The notes below the pieces were generated by a model that was not told where the DNA came from, did not search any database, and worked only from the letters and a program-made list of their open reading frames with translations. From positions 200,553,247-200,617,246 of the forward strand of contig NC_090942.1 in the NCBI RefSeq assembly GCF_040807025.1: a stretch of DNA of 64,000 bases, read 5' to 3'. This DNA is from Struthio camelus (Eukaryota > Chordata > Aves > Struthioniformes > Struthionidae). Position numbers and translations under genes: made by a program. This document shows, piece after piece, positions 18,361 through 30,242 of this stretch; position 1 is the stretch's first letter; every line of letters begins with the position of its first letter.

Positions 18361-21300
18361 AGACAGTGGCTAACGACCTTCTCTTTGGGCTATTATTATG
18401 CTTCTCTGACTTGCTGTTAAGAGTTGTCTCAGGTGGCACAGCATCCCTCACTTCCCTAGTGTTGTGCTAGCAGGGCCCAGCATTTTGGCGCATTCCCCAT
18501 TTTTTGGAATGGGGAAATTTTGGAACTGTTCAGTATCCATTTTCTGCTGAGCACCACCGTACAACTTTGCTTAACCTCTTTCCTCTGCAGTCCTTTTTTT
18601 TTTTCTTCTTCAAAAACTTGTTGCTGCTGTATACAATACATCATCCATAGTTGTTATGCAAAACTCCCCATGGAGTAGAACCCACAAATGTCTGTGGCAC
18701 CCTCCGGAGAGCAAACGTGGCTCTAAAGAAAGCTGTTTTATGTTCTACATAACCTACACTTCAATGGCTGAACAACTTCCTCCTGCTCACTTTTCTGTTC
18801 TGAAATCTCCACACACATTGTACCCCTGATATCTTCCTTTATAGTTGCTCTCCAAAAGTCTGGTCCAGAGCTCATTCAAATCAGTCCTGTTGGCTGCAGT
18901 CAGCTTTGGACCAGGGCCTAGATCTCCTTCACTGGCTCTTGGCTTTATGCCTCTTCCATGCCCTCACTTGGAACAGCCTCTGCCTGCCTGAAGGCCCAAT
19001 GTTTTTTTCTCTCTTTCATCACATGCCCCTTAGTCCCATTTCCTTCAGAATGCCTTTCTACAGGGGATGAATAATGGCTTCAAAAAGCATTTTTGAGACT
19101 AAGCAAAAAACACTTAAGAAAAGGAAGAGGTGGGAAGCAAAGGGAGGTAGTTCCTAGAGAATCAGCAGTGAAATAGAAAAGGCCAATAATCAAGATGTGC
19201 TAGGCCTCAAAAGGAAAATTAAGCAAGGCAAGAAAGTTCTTTAGCAGGACAAGGCACGAGTCCACCAGTACGGAGAGCATCAGCCCAGTACATCCCCTAC
19301 ATAATGAGTGGTGGTCTTGTCACTCCTGACAGGACCATGCCTAACCCTCTCTGAAAGCCGTCCAGTGGGGAGAGTCTGGCAGCCTCACCAGGCAATTTGT
19401 GCTGGCTTTTTTCACTCTGCTTCACTCTTCTCACTGTCAGAAGAGTCCCAAGACATCTGCTCCATCCACATTTTGTGTTGTTGCAGCCCTCCCACAGAGA
19501 ACGCAGAACGTCTCTTTCCATTCCTCTTTGCAGGCATGCCTATGTTTTTTTTTTAAACCTATTCTATTTTCTCTTGTCCTGCTTTTATGGCCAAATAATT
19601 CCAGCTCTTTCAGCCTCTCATCCTAGACCTTATTTTCTATCCTGTGATCATTTTCTGTTGCTCTTTTTTGGTATTTTCCACTAGTCGTTCCATTGTTTCT
19701 TGAACTGCAGTGTAGCAGAGAGGACACAGCGCTCAAGTACCAACAGTGGCCACAGACTCCAAAACCTACACTTCAGATGATTCCTGGCCCGTACAGGGAA
19801 GGCTATAATGATATAGTTTCCTGAGACAGGGGACAGGATTTGTCAAACCCAGAGATAGCTCCCACTTATGCATGCCTATAATGTCCTCCCTAGTCTCTTC
19901 CCTTAATCAGAATTTAAACATAAGCTCTTTAGAGAAATGATATTGTTTTTCACAGTGCTCTGACATACAAGAAAAGTCTTGCGGATCTTTGTAAAGCCGA
20001 ATACAAAAATAAATGTCAAAATTGCAGCATTGTGATTGAAAAGGCAGATACTCAGAAAACAAGATTTGCAAGGATCTGGCTGGTCTGGGAAGTTTTTGGT
20101 TTCTTCTCATACACACGGGCATGAGATCCACTCCTGAGTGAGGCAGTTGCAACTCTTCTCTGCCTCAGGATCCCTGTGCATGGGCTGCTTCACTGAAGAG
20201 GAGTCAAGGCTGCACAGTGATGAAGATTACCCTGTCCTGGTCTCACTTGCCACTGAAGAGAGTTGTGAGGGTACCTGAAGCTCTCACCCAGCTCTTCTCC
20301 TCTGATGGATTCTTCCGTAAGCAGAAGTGTAGCTGGGCCAGAAGCTTATATGATGTCTAACAGAGTGGTAAAGAGGGGCTGAAGGAACAGAAGTGCACTC
20401 CAAGTGCCTCAGCTTCATGGTCTTCCCCCTCCCCTGCCTGCCTCCCGTCAGGGACTGCTGCTGCCTGTCTCACCTCTTTGGGCTCTGCCTCGCAGTGGAG
20501 GATGCTGCAGGAATGTACTTGTCCCTGTTGACAGCCTGTGGGCCTGTCTTGGCTGTGGCCTGAATGCTAGTGTTTGTACCTTTCACATCTTGGCTTTGCA
20601 AGCATGGCTATGCTGGATGTAGTTTGGTCCGGTTCAATCCATGTGTTAAAATCCTAGGTCATTTCTGAGCTGATAGTTAAAATAATCTTCCATCAGTTCT
20701 ACTCCCTCTCCCCACTGTTCCAGCAACTGTGCTGTGCTTCTGTGCCACATGGGTCGTTCTTCTTCTTGCTTCACTGCCTGCTCAGGCCCACAACGCAATT
20801 TCACATGACACCTGATCATCTAAGGACAAGTTCTCATTTTAATGGAGCTGCTTCTCGGGCCCCAGCTCCTAACTCTATTGTGAGCATCCATCTCTTTCAT
20901 TGTACCAAATCTACTGCTAATGCAAGTGTAGGGTGAGTTGTTTCAAAAAAAATAGAGATTGCACTTTTTACAGGCAATGGAGTGTTTTGTTGGATCAGTG
21001 AGGAGCTGACTCTATCTGCCACTCCCCTGGCTCTCAGCCCCAGCTCCTTCTCTATCCAGTCCCCTCCTCTCTTAGTGCTTTCTCTCCAGTTGTTCTCTCC
21101 CTGACGGGCATTTAGCTCCTGCTGCATCCTCCTCCATAGGAGGAGGTACCTCATCCACATCAGTTACCTCCAGCCTTAACATGAGACTTCATAGCCAGCC
21201 TGTTGCACCCTGTCCTGCTGCTAAGCAGTGTCCAGTTACCACTTGTTCTCCCATGCAGCTCCTTTTCCTGGTCCCCTTGAATTTTCACTAAAAAAGAGCC

Positions 21301-24300
21301 AAGTTGGCATATCACAAACTTTCAGAGAAAACATCACATCTCCCTCAATCTGGCTACTCCAACTTGATGCTGGCACGGCCTGGAGGAGTCTCTTTCTTCC
21401 TTGGCACTGACTTTAGTCTGTAAAAGGCCTTCTTCCTCCTGAGCCTTCCTCTCCACCTTCTCTCTATTTTTTTCAGATTTGCAGTCAGTGAAGAATGAAG
21501 CCCTGGCATATCTAGTAGCCACCTTTGGAGAGGTACGTATTGGGCACATGCTCATTAAGATTTGCCAGTTATCACTTGCTTCCAGCTCTATAACATCTAA
21601 TTCCTGGGACTCAGCTAGGAGCAAAGTATTTTTGAGATCATCTGTGAGCAGCATGGATGTGTGGTTTACCTCATTTCTCAGGGCTGAGCTAAGAAGATGG
21701 AATAAAAACAGGCGTACGAACAAATGAGATTTTGCTGGAGCAGGACATAAATCTGCCATTCCAAATGGATTTTTATCTCCCACATCTCTGCAGTTTTCCT
21801 GACAACTTCCAGTGCCTGCATCCAAACCAATTGGGATGATCTTTCCCAGAGTAGTGAGGCAGCTCTGTGAGATGTTTTACCAAAAATAGCTCTGGGCAAA
21901 CTGGACTATGCGTACCTGATCTGGACAGCTGGAACAAATCATGCAGCATGCATGGTCCAACAGTGGACAAACACTAGCCCACAGAAACCAAAAGAAACTG
22001 AAATCTCTGCTGGAATTCCAACATTTTCCTTTGGTTTATGGACTTGGGAAGAATATGGAGATGGGCAGCAAAGTCCATTACATCACAAGGGGGAATTAAT
22101 CTTCAGTAGGAAAGGTGCAAGCTGCAATTAACAGCCAAGTAAAATACACAAAGCACCTGGCTTCTATATCATGACTTGTTCCCTAGAAACACAGAGCCTC
22201 ATTCCCAGCTAATGAGCTCACTGGTATCATAATCCTGTAGCTGTTGCGGGTTTGGCACCACATCAGTTACCTTTTTCTTCACCCTTCTCCGTAGTGCCTC
22301 ATTCTGGCTTCTCCCCATAACAAGCCATACTGTTTCAGGCTCCTCTAGCCTCTCTTCTGACCCCTCCTGCTTTCAGCTGCCAGGCATCCTCTTCCTTCAG
22401 CCTGTCAACTCATCGATGGTGTTGCTTTTGTTGCTATTTGGTGTCCTCTCTTCTGCTTGCCTTGTAGCAAGCTACTGCTTTTTTAGGTTCTATGGAAACT
22501 GCTCTTGCCAATGTCTCTAATAACCTTTCTGTTACCAGAGCTTAGCAACTTGCCCTTCTTCTCAAAATTTTATCCTTTGGCTTCTTGGGAGGCTGTTACA
22601 AATAGAAAGGGAATATACTCTCTTCTCCATGTCCATAGGACAAGAAATCATACTTTAACTGCAATAGATAAGACTTGCTGGATGTTGGAAGAATGTACTC
22701 ATGTTAGGAAGAGTGATGCACTGGAACTGAGGGGTGTTGGGAAATCTTCAGATTGTAGATCTCAAAGAAGAGGATGGACAAATGTGTATCTGGAGTGATC
22801 CTCCTTTGAGTAAAAGGATGGAGTAGAAATCTCAGTGGTTCCAGTTTCAGTTCTCTCTTTGCACTTTTGGGATGTTACTAAAGAAAGTGTTCTTTCCCTC
22901 TTTGATGTCCTAGGTAAGGGTCATGTGGCTCTACAGACTATGATCCTTTCCTCTGTCTTTGCCTCCAGCTAATCTCATGCACAGATTGAAATGCTATCTT
23001 TCACATCTGCCTCTAGATGTATCTCTTTCTGTTCAAACTAACCTGCCTTACTAAGGTCTATGTCATGAATATAACCATCACTGATACTACAGCGGAGAGT
23101 GAAACTTTGAGCAGGTTTTCAACTCCAACTCCAGGAACCAACTGTAGTTTTAATAACTATTTTTACCACATTGATTCTAGGGCGGAGGATTCAATGCCTT
23201 CAAAGTGGAGGGGGTTTCCTCCCTCCCCCTTTTTTTGGCAACTTTCTTTCTTGGGATAAAAATCCAGTCCACAATGTGAACTAAAATATCAGAGCTTGTT
23301 ATTCTTCCAGCTTATCTTGAGCAATGTCACCTCATACAGTTTCACCCTTAGCCAAATACTGACTCACCAACAGAGGGTTAGAAGCAGGAAAGGAGAGAGG
23401 GCATTCCAGATGACAGATCAGCTCTCAGTTGCTGGAAGCTCTACAGGGAATGAAACACACTTATTTTGGATTACAGAGACTAGTTATGTAAAAGGGTGGT
23501 TAAAAGCCGAGATGCAAGGTGGCTGCTTGGCTTCCACTCCCTACAGATAACTACATGTTCTTCTCTAGGAAAAGCTGCATTTGAAATGTTACTCTGGAAC
23601 CGTAGGATGCCACACCCAGCTATGGCTCCCAGCAGGTTACTGTTTGCTTTCCCTCGGAGAAGGATTTGGGCCCAGGGAAGTGGTGTTCAAACACAAACTC
23701 TGCACAATACACCTTTAGCTTAACCTTGGTCTTGACAGCTAGGTCTCCTGGCACGGGCCCTAGGTGACCTGTGTTCTCTCTGAAAGGAGCTCTTTCCTAG
23801 CTCTGTGTTCTTCTTACGTCAATGAGGTCACTAATTCCTACTTGCCTTTGCTCAATGCTTTGAGGTCTGTAGCGAATGTTCAAGGCATGTCCAAGACAGG
23901 TAAATTTACAACGGCACATACTGCCTCTGCTCACACAAAATACCAGTGTGGTGCCAATTGCTCACAGAGAAAACTCTTTTCCACTCGAAAATAATCAAGT
24001 TTAGTCCTGCAAGAGGAGACACAGACCATCATACTGACACACTGCTTAATGTGCTTTCCATTCCTGCTAGATGTATTTTACTCCTGACTTGTAAGCCCAC
24101 CATGCCAAGATATGTCTGAGCAGATGTTTTTCTCCTCCTTGGTCTGAGGTATCCCCCAATGGGTTTATAACTAGTCTCCATGTGAGGAATGGATCAGTGT
24201 TGTGCTGCTTTCCCCTTGCTAAGGCAAAGGAGAGGTTATGATTCAGGTTGTTACTGTGCGAAAGTGATGGGTGCAACATGAATTGCACCAGCAGTGCAAC

Positions 24301-27027
24301 ATGATCAGCTCTTACTCCCCAGATAGAGGAGTTGAGGTTTTTCTTGTTTGTTTGGTGTTTAGTATAGGCACAACCACCAGAGGAACATGCAGCCTGCATT
24401 CCTGTGGCAGGTGCCACAAGGCATCTGCTTTGACAAAGAGAGTCTCAAGGGAGAGGGAGGGCATGAAGCTGCTGCCAGCATCTCCTGATCTTACCTGGTC
24501 CAGCTCTGTGACCATAAGAAGCCCAGCAACCCCCTATTCAATGTTACCTTCAATGTGGGATGTTCCAGATCTGCTTGAGGTGTTTCTTTTGTTGGCCTAT
24601 TGGTCTATCTCACCCTAATCTCTCAAGTTTCTTCCCTCCCAGGATATTTTTGGGTTATGCGTGAAAGATATGCCTATTTGTCAAGACACCTACCTCCTGT
24701 GCCTAGCCACTCCTGGCAAACGGAGCCAGTGATCAGGGCTCCTTGGATGTGGGTTCCCACTTAATGGCACCTTTATTGGCAGGAGCAGCCTTCCTACCAG
24801 TGCTGCAGCAAATTTGCTGGAAGCAAATAGTTCCTGGAACAAGAGCTAGTACTAAACAAGCAAATGTGTGAGGCCTAATTGTAAGGAACCACATGTCTGA
24901 ATTACCTACTCCATGAATGAGACTGGTCAGCTCTGATTCATCACGGAGGCATGTTGGGGAGAGAGAAAGACTAAGTTAATTTCTTCTATGTTTTATTTGT
25001 CCTTGCTTATGTTGTGATCCCAGATGCCCTGAGGAACACAAGAACTGTCTATCAGGACAGCAAGCGGTGGGAGGAATGGAGATGGAGAGAAGTGGAGACT
25101 GAGAGAAGCCTTGGCTCCATGCACTTCTCCCTTTGCTCCTCCATTCCTCATGCTCACCAGCACTGCTGGGTTGCATAGGTGCTGACAAGCTGCGCGGAAG
25201 ATATTATACAGGGTGCTGGGTAGTCAGTGGGAAGTGAGCAATAAGGCAACTGCAGATAAATAAAGGTAATCAATGTTCACTACTTCTAACACGGGAAATG
25301 CAAAGTTTTTTTCACACCCCTTTGCTCTCTCTAGATCTGAAAAGAGGGATGTGCTTGAACAGTGTTAAAATATGCTTAAAGACTTGGTCATTCTTATCTC
25401 CGTCCAGGGTAGAAGAAAACAGGGAGGGAACTATCATTCTGAGTCACAGTTCATTGGAGGTGATATATATGCATGTGTGTGTGTGTGCACATGTGCCTGT
25501 GCTTATGTGAGAACCTCTCAGAAAAACTACCATGCAAGCAGAAATTACTGGAGCCCAATTCCATTTCTTTCTACTTCCGAGGTAAGTAGTCAGCTTAGCC
25601 TTGAAACACAAGGCCTTACACCCAGCCAACTCTGCCCTTTACTGAGGCCAGATTGTAAGGTGCTTTGTCGAGCCCTACAGACCCTGCTTTGGAGGTTGTT
25701 GTAGGGCTGGCACTGCATCTGGGGTTGAAACTCAAAGCACTGAAGCCTTTCTGAGACATGTTTATTCTCTCAGTCTGGAACATCTCTCCTCAGCCATGTT
25801 CATAGCAGTGGCAGCAACTGCAGTGTGGGAGGTAGCAGACCTCAGGGTCAGACTGGAAAGACTTTCACACCTTTGATTAAATCACTGCTTTCAGAACAGA
25901 TTTATTGGCATAAATATTCGTGTATGGAGGGCACTTTCAAGCAAATGTGTAGTTCTGTAATAGAGGAGACAAGCGCAGTCTCCAAATGCTGGTTTTTTTA
26001 CATGGCCATCACTACAGACTCTCTGGAGACATGGGAGGGAGGTAAAGCAGGGGGTAGCATGGGCAGTGTGTGAGCTCTTTCTCTGCCCCTCATCTTCAGC
26101 CAAGGCATGGCAATAGGAACTCAATAAGCGCTGCTGGATGTTGCTTCTCAGAAGGCAATTCACAAATAACCATTTTGTGGCAGGATCTTGCCTGTGTGTG
26201 AGACAGCAGCCCTCATCTCCCGGTCTCAGTTTGGTTAGCTGTGTGCCAGTCACATCAGTTGCTCAGCCCTGCTCGGAGAAAGAGGAGGGTGTAAAGATCC
26301 TCTGCCTTGTGGTGTAGTAGCAGTCAATATCTCTGTAAAATGGAGCTAGAGAGTAAAGCTCTTGCTGCAGTGCTGGAGGGAGGTGCCTGAGCAGAACAGG
26401 TGCAGTAAAGATGTTGCTTTTGCAAAGCTGTAACGAAACCTACTACTCCTCTGGAGCCTTGCGTAGGACTGATGTCTCCATAAGACCTTATGGCACATGC
26501 ATACTCCCTGTACACCCAGGGCAAAAATGGCCCTGAATCTTGCTCAGCTTTTCTTTAAAAAAATTAACAGGGGTACATATGATTCTTGGGGATGTACCTC
26601 TCCCACACAGAGCAACGCCTCTAGGACTTGAGTATTGCCCAAAAAGGAAATCAAAACACCCCTCACTTTTCATCTCTTGCCTAATTTTGAAAGTTAGGAT
26701 TCTTAGAATGTTTTGTGTAAACCCTCATCTGCAGGATTACAGATGATTAAATACAAATTTTTAATTATGTTATCGTCCCCAAAGATGGAGGAGGAGGGTC
26801 CTCAGGAAATGGGGATGTATGGACAACTCATTTTGGTGGACTGTGAGATGGCATGGCACAAGAACTGTAGCAGCATTGTAACTTTCCAGCTAGCAAGGTG
26901 CAAGGCTGCCTGCAGTGCCATATAAAGGGGCACCATGAACAGCGCTTTACCCATACAAGGTCCCAGGTCTGTCTTGTTTCAGCTATTTTCCCTTTGGCAC
27001 AGTTGCCAGAAAGAAGGATATAAGAGA
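18361..27027. other. CDX2-PDX1 intergenic DNA, no gene
   Basis: About 8.7 kb without coding sequence, RNA gene or well-preserved transposon that I can recognise. Short frames of up to about 163 codons, such as 21334-21825 on the minus strand, carry no family signature. A (TG)n run lies at 25473-25498. I cannot exclude conserved elements or noncoding transcripts. Confidence 0.5.
25473..25498. repeat. (TG)n microsatellite
   Basis: A short TG run with an imperfect 3' part. Confidence 0.8.
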
Positions 27028-27061
27028 CAAAAAAAAAAATACAAAATAAAATAAAACAAAA
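27028..27061. repeat. A-rich (AAAAT)n tract
   Basis: A run of A bases followed by AAAAT-type units. Confidence 0.75.
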
Positions 27062-27101
27062 GCTCATTCCATAAACTATATGAACTCTTTAAGAAAAAGA
27101 C

Positions 27102-27107
27102 TTTATT
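27102..27107 (-). terminator. PDX1: Alternative distal PDX1 polyadenylation signal (AATAAA on minus)
   Basis: TTTATT on the + strand, 2.75 kb past the PDX1 stop. It would give an unusually long 3' UTR and is less likely than the 27595 signal. Confidence 0.2.
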
Positions 27108-27385
27108 AATTAAAACTAAAACATGTAGGTCTGAATCTACGGTCACTCATAAAATTACCTTGGCCTCGTAGTCAAACGATTCATACAAATTCTGGAAATT
27201 CTCAATTTATACAACAGTGCAGGGCAGAAATTGAAACTGAATGCATTACACAACAGAAAGGACAGGCAAAATGTAACCCACCCCATATGTGCTCTTTACT
27301 CAGTACAATGCTCCGTATGAATATTAGTGAAAAATCTTGGCATTTTGCATGACAAATTTCCTTTTTGCAGCCAGATTTCTTTTTT

Positions 27386-27554
27386 CAGTGGCTCCCAAAT
27401 TGCAATTTGAGTACCAGATACTATAAATGGAATGTAGAAAGTGTTCCACTGAGTGTTCTGAGTGACAGGTTTGATACTAAGAATAAATAGAGATCATGAG
27501 AAATGCTGAGGTTGAAAACTGGTTACATGGCCCCAGAAAATTTGAGAAACGCTA
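27386..27554. mobile_element. Fossil hAT-type MITE (Charlie/MER5-like)
   Basis: The left end CAGTGGCTCCCAAATTG resembles the CAGTGGTTCTCAAACTG terminal repeat, and the right end TTTGAGAAACGCTA resembles its complement TTTGAGAACCACTG. The 169-bp length fits nonautonomous elements of this kind. No clear 8-bp target duplication remains, so it is old. It lies just beyond the probable PDX1 3' end. Confidence 0.45.
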
Positions 27555-27594
27555 TTTTAAATAATATGGTGCTTTGTTTCACAAGCAGCACAGC

Positions 27595-27600
27595 TTTATT
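27595..27600 (-). terminator. PDX1: Candidate PDX1 polyadenylation signal (AATAAA on minus)
   Basis: TTTATT on the + strand, the first canonical signal downstream of the PDX1 stop, implying a 3' UTR of about 2.25 kb. A weaker ATTAAA-type signal lies at 29662-29667, only 190 nt past the stop. Confidence 0.4.
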
Positions 27601-29853
27601 TGAATTTTGCTCGTTAATCATTAGAAAAGTTCTCTTGACTGCGTTTGGATGAATAAGGATATACAGGCTTGGACGATACATTTATCGGGCAATTTGCAAG
27701 AAAACTGTCCAGAAACATCCCCATTTGCGTGCACAGGTTAGTGCCCCCAAGGGAAAGAAAGGCAATACAAGAATTAGACCTTCCTCTCAAGTCTTCACCT
27801 GTTGTTTTTGAAAAACGCCTTATGCAAGATGGTAAAACAAGAGTTGTGGAAAGCTGCCTCCTCTCCCCCTCGCGTTTAGCCGCCTCCCCGCCCCGCGCTT
27901 CCCCTGCGCGGCGTGCGGAGGAGGGCGGCAGACTGCAGGCAACAACCTCCGCAGCCCGGGGGGCCAGGCTGGGGGATGAAGCCCTCCTCCTCCGTCCCCT
28001 CCTCCTCCTCCTCCTCGCGCTGGCCTCTGCCACTGCGGGCCGGGCCGCCCGCCGGATGCTCGAGGGGCTGCCGCCAGCGGTGCGCCCCGTCGATGCTGCC
28101 GGAGACAATCCCGGGGGCAGATCTTGAGCCTCCCCATCGAGGAAGAGAAGTCTGACACACAGCATCCCCCGGGCAGCTCCCGCGTCGTTCGTGCCACTAT
28201 TTTGTGTTTCTGATCCGGTCGCGGGCCTTTTTTTTTTCCAACTTAATTGAATTTCCGGCTCTGTTTTAGGTGGTCGCTGGAATAGCTCGTTCCCCCCCTA
28301 CAAAATGCCTGTACTTGCCGTTGCCGCGGTAGGGAAGATTTTTCTGATGACAGACAAACAGCGAGTGGAAAGCGAGGAGAAAGGTCCAGGAAGGCCCAGG
28401 CGGCTGCCGACGGGACGGCTTTTCGCACACTTCCAGAGCAAAGGAGCCCAGCCTTGCAGTACGCCAAGCTAGGGCAAAAAAAAAAAAAAAAAAAAAAGCT
28501 GAAAAGTCACAGGGGTAGGCCAGCGCCTCGGGAGGCAGCCGGCCCCAAACCTCTGTCTGAGTTGTAAAACCAGGTCCGCAAAGAAAATCCTGCAGCGCCG
28601 AGCACAGAGCCGGGGTGGGTCGGGGCAGCAGGGCTGCTTGCGCTGCTGGCAGGTTCTTTCTCCTTGAGGCGCAGTTCAAGCGAGGGGCAAAAGAAGAAGA
28701 GAGGAAGGATATTTTCCTCCAAAGGAGCTGCGAGCAGAAAATGTCACTGGGACCAGTCCCGTCCCCGCAGGCAGGTTCTGCTGGCGGCTCCCGGCCGGAT
28801 CTGCCTCTGCCGCCCGGCGATCCTAGCTCCCCCGCCCTCCCTGGGCCCCACAGGCCCTCCCGAAACCCGCTGATCCTCTGCTGCACCTCCGGGCTTGCAC
28901 CGACCCCTCGGGCAGGCGAGAGCGGCTCCCAGCGCGCCCGCGGTCCCAGCTTTGCGCGCCTCGGGCTCCCGCGCAGCCCCGACGGCCGCCGCGCCGGAGG
29001 AGGGTCTGGCTGCCTTTGTCGGCCATCTGGAGTCGGTGACCATCATATATATCCTGCCCGCAAAAAGCTTGGGCTTTTTTCTTTCCTTTCCCCCCCCCCC
29101 TTCAAAGGCAAAAGAAAACGAAACAAAACAGGTTTCAGTTTCCAAAGAAGAAAGTAAAGGACCGATCGCCGGCGGGAGTCCTCGGTAGGGCCGATTCCCC
29201 GGGGCCCCTCGAAGAGAGCTGGACGGCGGGGTGCCCAGCGCCGAGAAGAACTGGGTCTCTCGCCTTCGCTCCGGGCCGCCCTCTCCAGCGGGTCCGCGAG
29301 TGTACAGCGCCTTGCACAGCGAGGCCCCGCTCCCCGGCTGCCGCCGCCGCCGGCCTCCCGCCCGGCACAGGCGCTCGTCAGCAACAGCCGCGGCGTGGTC
29401 GTGGTTGTCTCCGATTTCCAGACCGCTCCGTGTACCCGGGGTTGCCGTCGCTGTCAGTGGCGGCGGGGGGGTCTGCCCGAGCTGGGGTCGGCCCCAGATC
29501 CGCCTTCCCTGGGCGAAGGTGGCCCGGGGCTCCCCGGGTGCCCGGGGACAGCGGGGCTCCAGCTCCGCCGCCGTCCGGCCGCCGCCGCGGCTCGCCTGCG
29601 GCCGCCGCCGCCTCCGGTCCTACAAACCACACCGAGCCTTTCTCTGCTACAGCCAAACACCTTTAATTTTTGCAGCAGGGGGATTTCGGAGGGGCGCGCC
29701 CGAAGCGCAGAGTTTCCCCGGGGGAAGGCGGGCGAGGATCAGCCGCGGCCCGGCGGCGGCCGGGAGCCGGCGAAACCTCCCGGCTCTCTCCCCAGGCCCC
29801 TTGGCTTCCCCCGGGCCGGCCCGGGCTCTGCGGGGTCTGGGTGCTCCGGCGGC
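27601..29853 (-). other. PDX1: Probable PDX1 3' UTR / downstream region
   Basis: This holds a small CpG island at about 27850-28160, a 22-base A run on the + strand at 28476-28497, and GC-rich DNA from about 28600 into exon 2. The AT-balanced block at 27640-27740 retains CpGs and may be conserved. Frames across the islands, such as 27669-28127 on + and 27614-28165 on -, show no recognisable domain. Confidence 0.45.
28476..28497. repeat. Poly(A) run, 22 bases
   Basis: An uninterrupted A homopolymer on the + strand, with no recognisable retroposed gene before it. Confidence 0.9.
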
Positions 29854-30242
29854 TCACCGAGAGTCCTGCTGCCTTCTGGGGGCGAGGCTGGAGGGGAGCA
29901 GGTCCCTGGAGGCCCCGGCGGGCAGGTTCCCAGGGGGACACGGCTGGAGATCCTCTTTGCCCGGGAGCTCCGCAGAGGACACCACACAGTCTTGCTCGGG
30001 GTCATTGCTGTTCCCTGCCCCCCGCTTTTTGTCCTCTTCCTTCTTCCACTTCATCCGCCGGTTCTGGAACCAGATCTTTATGTGTCTCTCGGTCAAGTTC
30101 AACATGACAGCGAGCTCCACCCGGCGCGGCCGGGAGATGTACTTGTTGAAGAGGAACTCCTTCTCCAGCTCCAGCAGCTGCGCCCGGGTGTACGCCGTCC
30201 TCGTCCGCTTGTTCTCCTCCGGCTCCACCACGTAGGACCCAC
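29854..30242 (-). CDS. PDX1: PDX1 coding exon 2
   Basis: It completes codon 134 (Gly) and encodes [17 protein letters not shown], the full homeodomain and a 59-residue tail ending APRRQQDSR, then TGA (29856-29854). The tail is shorter than in human and lacks the long glycine and proline runs there. Confidence 0.96.

Noticed and set aside
27614-28165. A 183-codon minus-strand frame and its plus-strand partner over the small CpG island
   Set aside because: Low-complexity Arg/Ala/Ser composition, both strands open, no known domain.
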